From Schwartzia sp. (in: firmicutes) (GTDB lineage Bacteria; Bacillota; Negativicutes; Selenomonadales; Selenomonadaceae): a stretch of DNA of 42,235 nt. Shown one piece after another: positions 14,335 to 22,669 of this stretch. The DNA lies in NCBI GenBank assembly GCA_017458745.1, contig JAFTAB010000082.1:1-42235 (forward strand), given 5' to 3'. The notes beneath the pieces are model-generated. The model saw nothing but the letters and a program-made list of their open reading frames with translations, searched no databases and was not told where the DNA came from. A program made the translations under genes and the position numbers. Position 1 is the stretch's first letter; each line of letters opens with the position of its first letter.

Positions 14335-14865
14335 TTGAACGAGCTTATAACTCAGCAGGAGTCTGAGGGAGTAGAAAAGAGGCGCAAGAGACTCCGAGGC
14401 ATGGCGGCCGATTATCTGCTTAATTATGACAGGAAGCGCAAAGAGTATGAGGCAAGGAAAGAGGATTTTCTCGCGGAGAGTCGAAAGCAGGGAAACGGGC
14501 ATGGCTCGCAGCCAGGCAAGCCTACCGAGACACAGGCGGTGGCATCGGTAGCTTTCGATGAGAAAAACGAGGAATCTAAATGGCTGAAAGCAGTCGAGAT
14601 CACCCAACGCGGATTATCCGACAGGAAAAGGATATTTTTGAAGGTGAGGCGCGAGGCGATAACTAAAAGCGGCGGGGCTCTTTCATTTGGCCGTCCACCG
14701 TGGAGAATTTACGTGCAGCGCAGATACTCGGAGGAGATGAGGAAAAGGTATCTGCAATTGGAGTCATGGATAAGCGAAAGAAATGTTTCTGCGATTTGGC
14801 AGGACATTGTTTCGCGTACGGTGGAAACTTTTTATATCTTGGATAATAAAGTGACGTCATTTTAG
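14335..14865 (+). CDS. ArpU/RinA-like late transcription regulator (probable)
   Basis: A 176-aa product from TTG 14335, with GGGGGAT upstream. A charged helical N-terminus (RRKRLRGMAADYLLNYDRKR) and a C-terminal segment with YLQLESWISERNVSAIWQDI fit the size and position of ArpU/RinA-like regulators, which activate late genes in Gram-positive phages. It is the last gene before an intergenic region and terS, exactly where such regulators usually sit. A clear sigma-like helix-turn-helix is not obvious, so the assignment is mainly positional. Confidence 0.55.
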   Translation: MNELITQQESEGVEKRRKRLRGMAADYLLNYDRKRKEYEARKEDFLAESRKQGNGHGSQPGKPTETQAVASVAFDEKNEESKWLKAVEITQRGLSDRKRIFLKVRREAITKSGGALSFGRPPWRIYVQRRYSEEMRKRYLQLESWISERNVSAIWQDIVSRTVETFYILDNKVTSF

Positions 14866-14887
14866 TACCTGTTTTATGTGATAAAAT
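14859..14887 (+). promoter_or_regulatory. Candidate late promoter upstream of terS
   Basis: An extended -10 TGATAAAAT (14879-14887) lies in the 175-nt gap before terS. The -35 at correct spacing is weak (ATTTTA), consistent with a promoter that needs an activator, such as the regulator just upstream. A terminator lies between it and terS, so antitermination or read-through would be required. Confidence 0.35.
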
Positions 14888-14931
14888 GCTATTGATGGAT
14901 TTTGGACATTACCCAATCTCCTTTAATATCG

Positions 14932-14970
14932 TGGCGGCGGTTTCCCATGTACTTCATCTTTACGCCGCCA
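14932..14970. repeat. Inverted repeat in the pre-terS leader
   Basis: A perfect TGGCGGCG (14932-14939) and CGCCGCCA (14963-14970) pair encloses a 23-nt loop, between the candidate late promoter and the terminator. It could form an RNA stem in the late leader or be a protein-binding site. Confidence 0.5.
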
Positions 14971-14980
14971 TGGAAATTTA

Positions 14981-15007
14981 AAAGCACCCCGTATGAGGTG
15001 CTTTTTT
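14981..15007 (+). terminator. Rho-independent terminator before terS (repeat module copy 1)
   Basis: Stem AAAGCACC/GGTGCTTT with an 8-nt loop and a T run. The downstream sequence AATGCTTATTTTCGGGAG matches the sequence downstream of the terminators at 19722 and 20170, so this is one copy of a repeated terminator-plus-leader module. Confidence 0.8.
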
Positions 15008-15040
15008 AATGCTTATTTTCGGGAGCGTGGTGAGGATGTA

Positions 15041-15514
15041 GTGCGTGACGGTAAATTGACAGTAAAACAGCAGCGTTTTGTGGATGAATATTTGATAAGC
15101 GGCAATGCGTCCGATGCCGCGCGTCGCGCGGGTTATAGCAAAAGGACGGCTAATAGGGTTGGACCAGAAAACTTGTCAAAACCTGTCATTAGGGCGGCCA
15201 TTGAAAAAGCATTGGACGAACAGCGTGCAAAAAAGCAAGCATCGTTTGATGAAATCATGGAGTTTTTTACTTCGGTGATGCGCGATGAAGTCAGTGAGGA
15301 AGTTGTGGTTGTCGAGGGGGATGGGGATGGATGCTCATCGGCACGAATTATGAACAAAAAAGCGAGCGCGCATGATCGCATAGACGCGGCGAAGTTCATA
15401 GGCAATCTTTATATGGCGGTCCATAAACAAAAGCTTGAATCCGAAGCCGCCGGAATGGAAACCAACCTGAATATCACCATACGCGACAAGAAGGATGACG
15501 ATGATGGCGGTTGA
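15041..15514 (+). CDS. terS: Terminase small subunit
   Basis: A 157-aa product. I chose GTG 15041, with GAGGAT upstream. An ATG at 14993 lies inside the terminator hairpin and is unlikely. [20 protein letters not shown] followed by [17 protein letters not shown] is the classic Terminase_2 DNA-binding domain. Helical and acidic segments follow, ending in DKKDDDDGG. It binds phage DNA at pac/cos and regulates the large subunit, whose gene overlaps its 3' end. Confidence 0.93.
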   Translation: MRDGKLTVKQQRFVDEYLISGNASDAARRAGYSKRTANRVGPENLSKPVIRAAIEKALDEQRAKKQASFDEIMEFFTSVMRDEVSEEVVVVEGDGDGCSSARIMNKKASAHDRIDAAKFIGNLYMAVHKQKLESEAAGMETNLNITIRDKKDDDDGG

Positions 15515-16796
15515 AAATATCACCAAGGACATCAACCCGCATTTCCATGAGTTTCTTTTTGACTGGGACAGCAAGTTTTATTTTCTTGTCGGGGGCTACG
15601 GCTCGTCGAAGTCATATCATATCGCTTTGAAGATAATCCTGAAGCTCCTGCGCGAGCGAAGGACGTGCCTCGTTGTCCGCGACGTTTACGACTCGATAAG
15701 GGACTCCTGCTATTCGCTCTTTCAAGAGATATGCGATGACATGAGCCTGACGGGTGTCATCCGTTTTACCGCGTCACCGATGCGGATAAGGTTCGTCAAT
15801 GGCAGCAAGATACTTTTCAAGGGTCTTGACAAGCCGATAAAGCTGAAATCAATAAACGATGTCAGTATGCTCTGGATAGAGGAGTGCAGCGAGATAAAGG
15901 ACGGGGCGTTCAAGGAGCTGGTATTGAGAGTCCGTCATCCTAAACTGCCTTTATATTTTTTGCTATCGACAAATCCCGTTTCCCGTTCAAATTGGACATA
16001 CCAGCACTTCTTCAAGGGAATGGGCGTTGATGACAAAGTGCTTTACGAGCGACGAGTGATGAGGAAAGGCGACATCTACTATCATCATTCGGTCGCTGAT
16101 GACAATAAATTCTTGCCGCTCTCGTATGTCGAGCAGCTTGAGGAAATGAAGGGCTATGACGCGGACCTTTACCGCATAGCCCGGCTTGGAAAATTCGGCG
16201 TGAATGGCAAGCTGGTTCTTCCTCAGTTTGAGGTTATGGACGCGGGCGAGGTCATGAAAAAGGTTCAGGACATACCGCATAAATATTTGCGCGTCGGTAT
16301 GGATTTTGGATTTGAGACATCATACAACGCGGTCTTGAGACTAGCCATTGACCATGAGAATAAGCACCTTTACATATACTGGGAATATTACAGGAACCAC
16401 ATGACGGATGACGAGACTGCGAGAGAGCTTCACGAGTTCGTTGAGACGCGAGAGCGAATCAAGGCGGATTCCGCTGAGCCGAAGGCTATAAGGTACTATC
16501 AGAAATGCGGGTTCAACATGGTAGCGACGCGCAAGTGGAACGGCGGCACGCGCCATGCGAGGATTGACAACACGCGAAAGGTGAAAAGATTCCACAAGAT
16601 TTATTGCTCGTCTGAATGCAGGAATGCTATAAGGGAGCTTAAAGAGCTGACATACGCGGCTGACAGGGACGGAGAGATTGTGCCTGATGAGTTTAACATA
16701 GATTCGCATTGCCTCAGCGCAATATGGTACGCGATTGATGATTATGACGTGGTTGATGTGAAGCATCATTTCACAAAAGGAGATTTCGGATTATGA
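15501..16796 (+). CDS. terL: Terminase large subunit (Terminase_3/PBSX type)
   Basis: A 431-aa product. ATG 15501 is preferred, because ATG 15495 directly abuts the AAGG site. The Walker A-like [10 protein letters not shown] is at about residues 31-40 and [10 protein letters not shown] (Walker B plus catalytic Glu) at about 122. LLSTNP is the coupling motif. RVGMDFGFE starts the RNase H-like nuclease domain near 265, with further acidic residues in [13 protein letters not shown]. It cuts and pumps DNA into the prohead. The gene overlaps terS and the portal gene. Confidence 0.96.
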   Translation: MMAVENITKDINPHFHEFLFDWDSKFYFLVGGYGSSKSYHIALKIILKLLRERRTCLVVRDVYDSIRDSCYSLFQEICDDMSLTGVIRFTASPMRIRFVNGSKILFKGLDKPIKLKSINDVSMLWIEECSEIKDGAFKELVLRVRHPKLPLYFLLSTNPVSRSNWTYQHFFKGMGVDDKVLYERRVMRKGDIYYHHSVADDNKFLPLSYVEQLEEMKGYDADLYRIARLGKFGVNGKLVLPQFEVMDAGEVMKKVQDIPHKYLRVGMDFGFETSYNAVLRLAIDHENKHLYIYWEYYRNHMTDDETARELHEFVETRERIKADSAEPKAIRYYQKCGFNMVATRKWNGGTRHARIDNTRKVKRFHKIYCSSECRNAIRELKELTYAADRDGEIVPDEFNIDSHCLSAIWYAIDDYDVVDVKHHFTKGDFGL

Positions 16797-18118
16797 GGGT
16801 TCGCACGACAAAGGAACAGCTTGACATGCGTGACATTGCAGATATTCTTAGGCAGCATGAAACGGAATATGTCCCCCATGCGCTCCTCTTGAAGGAATAC
16901 TACAGGGGCAATCACGCCATTACAAGGAAAGAGCAGAGGTCAAACAGCGCGCCAAATAATAAGATTGTCTCGAATTACTGCGAGTACATTGTCAACATGA
17001 ACACAGGCTTTTTCATAGGTCAGCCCGTTGCGTACACGTCAGCGTCGGAGCATGACGATGAGCTTAAAATGTTGCTTGACGTGTTCAAGTACAACGACGA
17101 GTCGGCGCACAATCTCCGCATGGCTGAAGAGGCGAGCATCATGGGCGAGGCTTATGAGATTCTGTACACCGACCGCGACGCTCAGATAAGATTCTCGGCT
17201 GTGCCGGCGGAGCAGATTATCATGGTGTATGATGCGACGCTTGAGGAGAATGTCATAGCGGCGATTCGTCGATACCGAGTGTATGAGCTGGACGGCGGCA
17301 CGTTCACGGATTATGTTGACGTGTATGACAGGCTCTGTGTCACGCGGTATATCTACAACGCGGGACAGCTCACGATGACGAGTGACGCCAGCCCGCATTA
17401 TTTTGATGATGTGCCCGTAGTGGAGTATGTCAACAATGAGCAGAGGCGGGGCGATTTCGAGGGCGTGATGAGCCTCGTTGACGCATACAACAAAGCCGAG
17501 AGTCTGACGCTTGACGACATGGAGGATTTCACGGACGCTTATCTCGTGCTGAAGGGCATGGGAGGCACCTCAAGCGAGGATGTCGATGAACTGCGAAAGA
17601 ACAAGGTGCTTACTCTTGACGAGGGCGGCGGCGCGGAGTGGCTGATAAAGAATCTTAATGACACGTACATTGAGAACATCAAGACGCGGCTCCAAAAGGA
17701 TATTCACAAATTCTCTGCTGTGCCCGACATGAGTGATGAGTCTTTCGCGGGTAACGCTTCAGGCGTTGCGATAAAGTACAAGCTGATTGGAATGGAGCAG
17801 GTGAGGAGCCGCAAGGAACGCGGATTCAAGAAGGGACTCCAAAGGCGATTAGAGCTGATAGCCGGGATGCTCCAAACCAAGGGCGCGGCGAAGATTGATT
17901 TCCGTGACATAGAAATTACGTTCACTCCTAATATCCCTGCCAATCTTCAGGAGCAATCCGGGATTGTCAAGACTCTCTATGGCATGGTGTCGCAGAAAAA
18001 GCTATTGTCGCTGCTGCCTTTTGTCTCCGACCCATCGGCTGAGCTTGACGAGCTGAAAAGGGAGCAGGCGGAGAATGATGATTTTGACGAGGCTGATGAG
18101 CAGGGTGACGGGCAATGA
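16793..18118 (+). CDS. Portal protein (SPP1 gp6-like)
   Basis: A 441-aa product, ATG overlapping the terL stop. [20 protein letters not shown], a central [11 protein letters not shown] segment, [20 protein letters not shown] and [14 protein letters not shown] are characteristic of Phage_prot_Gp6 portals. The acidic C-terminal tail ([16 protein letters not shown]) is usual. It forms the dodecameric ring at the capsid vertex, through which DNA enters, and connects to the head completion proteins encoded downstream. Confidence 0.95.
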   Translation: MRVRTTKEQLDMRDIADILRQHETEYVPHALLLKEYYRGNHAITRKEQRSNSAPNNKIVSNYCEYIVNMNTGFFIGQPVAYTSASEHDDELKMLLDVFKYNDESAHNLRMAEEASIMGEAYEILYTDRDAQIRFSAVPAEQIIMVYDATLEENVIAAIRRYRVYELDGGTFTDYVDVYDRLCVTRYIYNAGQLTMTSDASPHYFDDVPVVEYVNNEQRRGDFEGVMSLVDAYNKAESLTLDDMEDFTDAYLVLKGMGGTSSEDVDELRKNKVLTLDEGGGAEWLIKNLNDTYIENIKTRLQKDIHKFSAVPDMSDESFAGNASGVAIKYKLIGMEQVRSRKERGFKKGLQRRLELIAGMLQTKGAAKIDFRDIEITFTPNIPANLQEQSGIVKTLYGMVSQKKLLSLLPFVSDPSAELDELKREQAENDDFDEADEQGDGQ

Positions 18119-19476
18119 CCAGCGAGGAATACTGGCAGAAACGAGCCGAGGAGAGAGAAAAATACTGGCATAAGAAAAGCGCGGCGACCATCGAGAAGGA
18201 GATGGCTGACCAGTTCGAGATGGCGGCCGAGGAGATACGGAAGGACATATCCGCATTTTACTCGCAGTTTGCCGAGGAAAACGAGCTGTCATACGCCGAG
18301 GCCAAGAGAATTTTGCAAGGCAGCAAGTTCCGAGTATGGCGCATGAGCATCGAGGAGTACATCGAGCAGATTGAGAAAGCAGAGGGAAACGGGTTTCTTC
18401 TTGAGCTGAATACTCTAGCAATGAGGAGCCGCATATCTCCGCTTGATAAGCTCTATGGAGAGACGCTGATGGCTCTTGACAGGCTGGGAAGAAAAGTCGA
18501 TGTCGGTATGCGCTCTTTCCTCACTGACGCGTACAAGGACAACTACTACAGGGGGCTTTTCGAGATAGGCAAAAGCGGAGTAGCTCTCCCAGGAGTGAAC
18601 GCGCTGAAGGAGAGCGACATCGATGCGGTGATACGAGCGCGCTGGTCGGGCAAGAATTTCAGCGAGCGAATTTGGAACAACACAAAGGAACTTGGCAAGA
18701 CCGTCCAGCGAGCGATGACAAACGCCGCGCATCGAGGCTCTGACATGCAGGCTATGACCGACGAGGTGGCGAGATACCTGAAGGGCGGTCATGGCTATAA
18801 TAGCGCGGTGAGGCTCGTGAGGACGGAGCTGAACTACGTCGAGAACATGGCGGCACTTGACAGCATCAAGGACGCGGGAATGAGATATTACCGATTCACT
18901 GCGACGCTGGATGAACGCACGAGCGACAGATGCAGGGAGTATGACGGGCACATTTACGCAGTCGAAGATGCAAGCCCCGGCGACAATATGCCGCCGCTTC
19001 ACCCACGATGCAGGAGCGTTATCAGCGGCAGTGTCAAAGGGGAAAAAGACGCAAGACCGAGAAAAGGCACGAGGGCAGCGAGGGATGAGGCAGGGGAAAA
19101 TATACGCGTCCCTGCTGACATGCGATATGCTTATTGGTATCGGAAATATGTTGACACAAGAGGTTCAAAATATGGTATAATAAAAGCAGATAAAGAAGTA
19201 TCAGGACATGCTAGCGCACCGAAAAAATCAAATCCATATGACATTGTCGATCATCTTGACAGAAATGGGAAAACTGATAAAAGAACGTTTTATGATAATA
19301 CTGGAAAACCGTATTTTGAAATTAATGTTACCGACCATAATCAACCTAAACGTCACAAATACGGAAAGCACGGAGAGCACGCACATGACATTCAATGGAC
19401 GAAAGATGGAAAGTCAGTGCGTTCAACAAGAAATTTATATGACTTTGAGAGAAAGGACAATGGTGATATCTTATGA
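18115..19476 (+). CDS. MuF head morphogenesis protein fused to a C-terminal toxin-like domain
   Basis: A 453-aa product. Residues 1-310 are a SPP1 gp7/MuF head protein: LVRTELNYVENM (about 233), then FTATLDERTSDRC and PPLHPRCRS (about 292-300), ending the conserved domain. From about residue 330 an extra domain follows, with YDIVDHLDRNGKTDKRTFYD, YFEINVTDH and HKYGKHGEHAHDIQW; several conserved-looking His, Asp and Lys residues suggest an enzyme. Its DNA is about 35% G+C, against about 59% for the MuF part. MuF-toxin fusions are known in temperate phages. The tiny gene after it is a candidate antidote. The toxin activity is not established. Confidence 0.85.
   Translation: MTSEEYWQKRAEEREKYWHKKSAATIEKEMADQFEMAAEEIRKDISAFYSQFAEENELSYAEAKRILQGSKFRVWRMSIEEYIEQIEKAEGNGFLLELNTLAMRSRISPLDKLYGETLMALDRLGRKVDVGMRSFLTDAYKDNYYRGLFEIGKSGVALPGVNALKESDIDAVIRARWSGKNFSERIWNNTKELGKTVQRAMTNAAHRGSDMQAMTDEVARYLKGGHGYNSAVRLVRTELNYVENMAALDSIKDAGMRYYRFTATLDERTSDRCREYDGHIYAVEDASPGDNMPPLHPRCRSVISGSVKGEKDARPRKGTRAARDEAGENIRVPADMRYAYWYRKYVDTRGSKYGIIKADKEVSGHASAPKKSNPYDIVDHLDRNGKTDKRTFYDNTGKPYFEINVTDHNQPKRHKYGKHGEHAHDIQWTKDGKSVRSTRNLYDFERKDNGDIL
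19151..19181 (+). promoter_or_regulatory. Near-consensus promoter inside the toxin-domain coding region
   Basis: TTGACA at 19151-19156 and TATAAT at 19176-19181 with an extended TGG (TGGTATAAT). The spacer is 19 nt, slightly long, but both boxes are perfect consensus. A transcript from here holds no in-frame ATG for the toxin domain, yet reaches the immunity candidate at 19473 and ends at the terminator at 19722. Independent expression of the immunity gene in the lysogen is inferred. Confidence 0.55.
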
Positions 19477-19697
19477 CTATTAAGGATTTACGTTCAGAAT
19501 TAGCCAATGGATTTCAAGATATTATGTTTTACTTTAATGGTAAAGCAGGTTCAATTTGCCCTTTTTCTGAAACGGATTTTTCTGTTGGTTATGATGGTTC
19601 ATCTATTCAATGCAATTCAGTCGATGAAGTGATGTCTACTAAGTTTATTAACGGAAAATCTCTGAATGATATTGTCGGTAAATTAGTATTTGAATAA
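19473..19697 (+). CDS. Candidate immunity protein for the MuF C-terminal toxin domain
   Basis: A 74-aa acidic protein: MTIKDLRSELANGFQDIMFY, then FSVGYDGSSIQCNSVDEVMS and a closing LNDIVGKLVFE. Its ATG overlaps the toxin gene's stop by 4 nt, and both share low G+C. A small acidic gene immediately after a polymorphic-toxin C-terminus is the normal place of the immunity gene. No head-assembly protein of this kind is known at this position. A terminator follows at 19722. The family is not recognised; the role is inferred from context. Confidence 0.65.
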   Translation: MTIKDLRSELANGFQDIMFYFNGKAGSICPFSETDFSVGYDGSSIQCNSVDEVMSTKFINGKSLNDIVGKLVFE

Positions 19698-19721
19698 TTT
19701 TTAAATCAATTATTAATAAAT

Positions 19722-19752
19722 AAAGCACTCACTTTATTGCGAGTGCTTTTCT
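19722..19752 (+). terminator. Terminator after the immunity candidate (repeat module copy 2)
   Basis: Stem AAAGCACTC/GAGTGCTTT, loop of 10 nt, then a T run. The following TTATGCTCATTTTGACGAG is the shared downstream part of the module also found at 14981 and 20170, ending in the next gene's ribosome site. Confidence 0.85.
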
Positions 19753-19778
19753 TATGCTCATTTTGACGAGGTGATTAC

Positions 19779-20156
19779 ATGAAACGAGACCTTGACCTTA
19801 TCCGCAGGATGCTTTTGAGAATCGAAGAAAAAGCTGATGTGCCTCCAAATACTTTAGAGGTTAAGGATTTTCTTGATATGAATAGCAATCCGCATTATAT
19901 ATCGCTTCACATTCAGCTTTTACTGGATGCGGGCTTTATTGAAGTAATGAGCGGGGCATCATTCTATGAAGATGTGAAAGATTTTGATATAACGCGCCTG
20001 ACGTTTGCAGGATATGAATATCTTGACACGGTGCGCAACTCTTATATTTGGGAAAGGACAAAAGAAAGGCTGGCCAATGTAGGAGGCGCGGCGGCGTTGG
20101 AAGTGGTAAAAGCCGTTGCGGAGGGCTTTGTTAAAATTCAACTAGGGATAGGATAA
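19779..20156 (+). CDS. DUF2513 family protein
   Basis: A 125-aa product from ATG 19779, after GAGGTGATTAC. MKRDLDLIRRMLLRIEEKAD, then HIQLLLDAGFIEV, then DITRLTFAGYEYLDTVRNSY is the DUF2513 signature, a winged-helix-like domain. Such genes are frequent in prophages as accessory genes. It lies between two terminators, separate from the head operon, and may be expressed independently. No role in head assembly is known. Confidence 0.88.
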   Translation: MKRDLDLIRRMLLRIEEKADVPPNTLEVKDFLDMNSNPHYISLHIQLLLDAGFIEVMSGASFYEDVKDFDITRLTFAGYEYLDTVRNSYIWERTKERLANVGGAAALEVVKAVAEGFVKIQLGIG

Positions 20157-20169
20157 ACATTAATTTTTT

Positions 20170-20199
20170 AAGCACTTGCAGAGATGTAAGTGCTTTTAT
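20170..20199 (+). terminator. Terminator after DUF2513 (repeat module copy 3)
   Basis: Stem AAGCACTT/AAGTGCTT with a 10-nt loop and TTTATT. The downstream TATGCAAATTTTTAGGAG completes the third copy of the repeated leader, placed just before the scaffold gene. Confidence 0.8.
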
Positions 20200-20225
20200 T
20201 ATGCAAATTTTTAGGAGGAGAGAAC

Positions 20226-20861
20226 ATGAAAGACATTGATTTGTTGCCGTTGTTTGACCTTCAGCTTTTCGCTGATGGCGACGCTGATGCGAGCGGGAAT
20301 GAGACGGCCACGACAAAGGGCGACACCGGGGACAATAAGCCCACCGAGGAGACTAAGTCGAAGGATGATGGCAAGGCCAAGCCTATCACGGAGGAGGATG
20401 TACAGGCGCGAATAGCCGATGCGCTTGAAAAGGCAAAAGGGAAATGGGAAAAGGATTATCAGAAAAAGGCAGAGGCTCAAAAGAAGGAACAGGAGAGACT
20501 CTCGAAGCTGTCAGAGGATGAGCGCAGGTCGGCGGAGCTCGAAAACAGCAAGAAAGAGCTTGAGGCGAGGGAGAAGGAGCTAAAGCGCAAGGAATTAAAA
20601 CTTGAGATGGTGAAGGTGCTCGCCGACAGGAATATCCCGGTTGAGTTCATGGATTACCTTGTCGATGAGGACAACGAGAGCACCATGAAGCGCATCACGA
20701 CATTTGAGAAAGCATACAAGAAAGCCGTCGAGGCGGGAGTAAATGAGAAGCTAAAAGGCAAGGCTCCAAATGCCGGCGGAGTAACGCAGGGGCAAAACGG
20801 AAACGCTAATAATAGCAGCGGGTTCCTTGATGCAATATATAAAAATCAGTCAAAGCGATAA
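20226..20861 (+). CDS. Scaffold protein (DUF4355-like)
   Basis: A 211-aa product from ATG 20226, with TAGGAGGAG upstream. The opening DIDLLPLFDLQLFADGDAD is typical of phage scaffolds. A long coiled coil (EKAKGKWEKDYQKKAEAQKK through KELKRKELKLE) fills the middle, and LADRNIPVEFMDYLVDEDNE near the C-terminus is a usual DUF4355 feature. It directs capsid assembly and then leaves or is degraded. The major capsid gene follows 16 nt later. Confidence 0.92.
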   Translation: MKDIDLLPLFDLQLFADGDADASGNETATTKGDTGDNKPTEETKSKDDGKAKPITEEDVQARIADALEKAKGKWEKDYQKKAEAQKKEQERLSKLSEDERRSAELENSKKELEAREKELKRKELKLEMVKVLADRNIPVEFMDYLVDEDNESTMKRITTFEKAYKKAVEAGVNEKLKGKAPNAGGVTQGQNGNANNSSGFLDAIYKNQSKR

Positions 20862-20877
20862 GAAAGGATGATTTAAA

Positions 20878-21765
20878 ATGGCAGACACTAAGTATTTGAA
20901 GGACAACCTGAGCGGCTTTGTGCCGACTCCAACAGCGTCAGACATCATAGCGGCGGTGACACGCGGCTCAAGCGTCATGAGGCTATCGACTGTGCAGCCT
21001 ATGACGAGCGCGACGCAGAAATTCCCCGTTATGGTCTCTGGCCCGGGCGCGTACTGGGTAGGGGAGACGGAGCGCATTCAGACGAGCGTTGCCCAGTGGA
21101 TATTCCCTGAGCTCGTCGCGAAGAAGATTGGCGTAATCGTGCCGGTATCAAAGGAGAAGCTGGAGGACGCTACGATAGATGTGTTCAACGCCATAAAGCC
21201 GTACATTGCCGAGGCTTTCTACAAGGCAATAGACGCGGCTTGCCTTTTCGGTACGAATAGCCCGTTCGCTAAGAATATTTTTGATGTCGCTGACGCGGCG
21301 GGCGCAAAAATAGCCGAGGGCACCAATGCGAAACTTGATCTTGACATTTCTGATGTCATGGCTCTCGTCGAGGGCGGGGGAATGGATGTCAATGGCTTTG
21401 CCGCAGGGTATGACCTGAAGAACAGCCTGAGAAAGCTCCGCGACGCGAACGGGAATCAGCTCTATGTTCAGAATGTTGACCAGTCAACTCTTTACGCGCA
21501 GCCGATTGAGTTCAGCCGCAACGGGGCATGGGACAAGACGAAGGCTCGCGCAATTGCCGGCGATTGGAAATATTCGATTATTGGCATACGCGACCAGATT
21601 CAATATGAGACGCTTCGCGAGGCAACGCTTCATACTGTCACGATGAGCGATGACAAGCCTCTGTCTCTCGTTGAGAATGACATGGTGGCAATAAAGACGA
21701 CTATGCGTCTCGGATTCCTGCCCGTGAAAGAAGATGCTTTTGCGCTCCTCACGCCGCACGCTTAA
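20878..21765 (+). CDS. Major capsid protein (HK97 fold)
   Basis: A 295-aa product from ATG 20878. GSSVMRLSTVQPMTSATQKF, then YWVGETERIQTS, then KKIGVIVPVSKEKLED and a final KTTMRLGFLPVKEDAFALL match HK97-fold capsid proteins. It has no N-terminal delta domain; the separate scaffold gene fills that role. It should be the most abundant phage product. Confidence 0.95.
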   Translation: MADTKYLKDNLSGFVPTPTASDIIAAVTRGSSVMRLSTVQPMTSATQKFPVMVSGPGAYWVGETERIQTSVAQWIFPELVAKKIGVIVPVSKEKLEDATIDVFNAIKPYIAEAFYKAIDAACLFGTNSPFAKNIFDVADAAGAKIAEGTNAKLDLDISDVMALVEGGGMDVNGFAAGYDLKNSLRKLRDANGNQLYVQNVDQSTLYAQPIEFSRNGAWDKTKARAIAGDWKYSIIGIRDQIQYETLREATLHTVTMSDDKPLSLVENDMVAIKTTMRLGFLPVKEDAFALLTPHA

Positions 21766-21778
21766 GAGGTGATATGAG

Positions 21779-21985
21779 ATGAAGTTCAAGGCATACAGCA
21801 AGGGCGGACAGACAATCCGCGTAACTGAGAGGGCTTTCAATCTCATTTACAAGTATGAGGGCTTCCTTCCTAGCGAGGAGGCACAGCCAGGTCAGGAGGC
21901 TGATGCGAATGGAAAAAATGGAAGCGACAACGGCGGTAACAGAAAAGGTGCTACTGCTAGAGGCAGGAAGGGTACTGAACAATGA
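21779..21985 (+). CDS. Small protein between capsid and connector, 68 aa
   Basis: ATG 21779, after GAGGTGATATGAG. Residues 1-35 (MKFKAYSKGGQTIRVTERAF, then IYKYEGFLP) match a short conserved pattern seen next to phage capsid genes. The rest is a low-complexity Gly/Asn/Lys/Glu tail whose DNA overlaps the next gene by 77 nt. It may be a minor head or linker protein; role unproven. Confidence 0.65.
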   Translation: MKFKAYSKGGQTIRVTERAFNLIYKYEGFLPSEEAQPGQEADANGKNGSDNGGNRKGATARGRKGTEQ

Positions 21986-22292
21986 CCTGCTTTCCTTCTA
22001 CGTTGAAAAGCTCATAGGAGACATACTTGACTATTGCCACAGGGACGATTTCCCTGAGACGCTTGTCTATACTGTCGTTGACCTCATAAGGAAAAGGCTC
22101 GCTGATGAGGGGCAGGGCGCAGGCGATGAATTCGCCGGAACTAGAGGACCGCTTTCCAAGATAAAGCAGGATGACACTGAATTTACGTTCGCGGTGAATA
22201 ACGTGGACGCGACAGGGTGCCTGTCTGATTTGGACTTTGACTCCATAAAGCAGAAGCTCAACATCTATCGCAGGGTGGTGAGCCACCCATGA
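21909..22292 (+). CDS. Head-tail connector protein
   Basis: A 127-aa product. ATG 21909 lies 8 nt after AGGAGG and is preferred to ATGs at 21903 and 21918. A helical protein (VLNNDLLSFYVEKLIGDILD, then PETLVYTVVDLIRKRLADEG) of the gp6/gp15-type connector class, located directly after the capsid genes. It should form a ring beneath the portal that extends the DNA channel. The final HP residues overlap the next ATG. Confidence 0.8.
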   Translation: MEKMEATTAVTEKVLLLEAGRVLNNDLLSFYVEKLIGDILDYCHRDDFPETLVYTVVDLIRKRLADEGQGAGDEFAGTRGPLSKIKQDDTEFTFAVNNVDATGCLSDLDFDSIKQKLNIYRRVVSHP

Positions 22293-22669
22293 ATCTGCGC
22301 GGGCTTTTGCATGGCATAATGTACAAGGACACAGCGAGCGTCTATCGCCTTGCGCCTGTCATGGCGGATGACGGCTCTGATGACTGGCAGGAATCAGAGG
22401 AGGCTATATACTCTGATATTCCCTGCAAGCTATCTCAGTACGGCAAGGAGCTTAGTGTTGATAAAAAGGAAAGGGCAGTAGATGTAAGCATCAATCTGAG
22501 GCTATGCTGCGACCCTGATTATGACATTCGCGAGAATGACAGGGTGATGGTAAACCATCGAGGAAAAATATTTGACCTTTATGCGGGTGTCAGATTTCCA
22601 TACCCGACTCATCAGGAAATATCTATGCGCAGAAAAATGGAGGCTGGGAACGATGGGGCTTCGTATTAA
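22289..22669 (+). CDS. Head closure / head-tail adaptor protein
   Basis: A 126-aa beta-rich protein: DTASVYRLAPVMADDGSDDW, IPCKLSQYGKEL, then RENDRVMVNHRGKIFDLYAG. Length, beta content and location after the connector fit SPP1 gp16/XkdH-like head closure proteins. It would plug the portal and present the tail-docking surface. The start overlaps the connector stop by 4 nt. Confidence 0.8.
   Translation: MNLRGLLHGIMYKDTASVYRLAPVMADDGSDDWQESEEAIYSDIPCKLSQYGKELSVDKKERAVDVSINLRLCCDPDYDIRENDRVMVNHRGKIFDLYAGVRFPYPTHQEISMRRKMEAGNDGASY

Noticed and set aside
14931-14981. 16-codon frame between the late regulator and terS
   Set aside because: Begins at GTG without a ribosome site and coincides with the inverted repeat.
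19208-19483. 91-codon plus frame overlapping the toxin domain in another phase
   Set aside because: It could be reached from the internal promoter, but the ATG lacks a ribosome site and the product looks random. The toxin frame and the immunity gene explain the region better.
21779-22292. Frameshift fusion between the 68-aa gene and the connector
   Set aside because: The overlap would need a +1 shift, no slippery sequence is present, and the connector has its own AGGAGG site and ATG at 21909.
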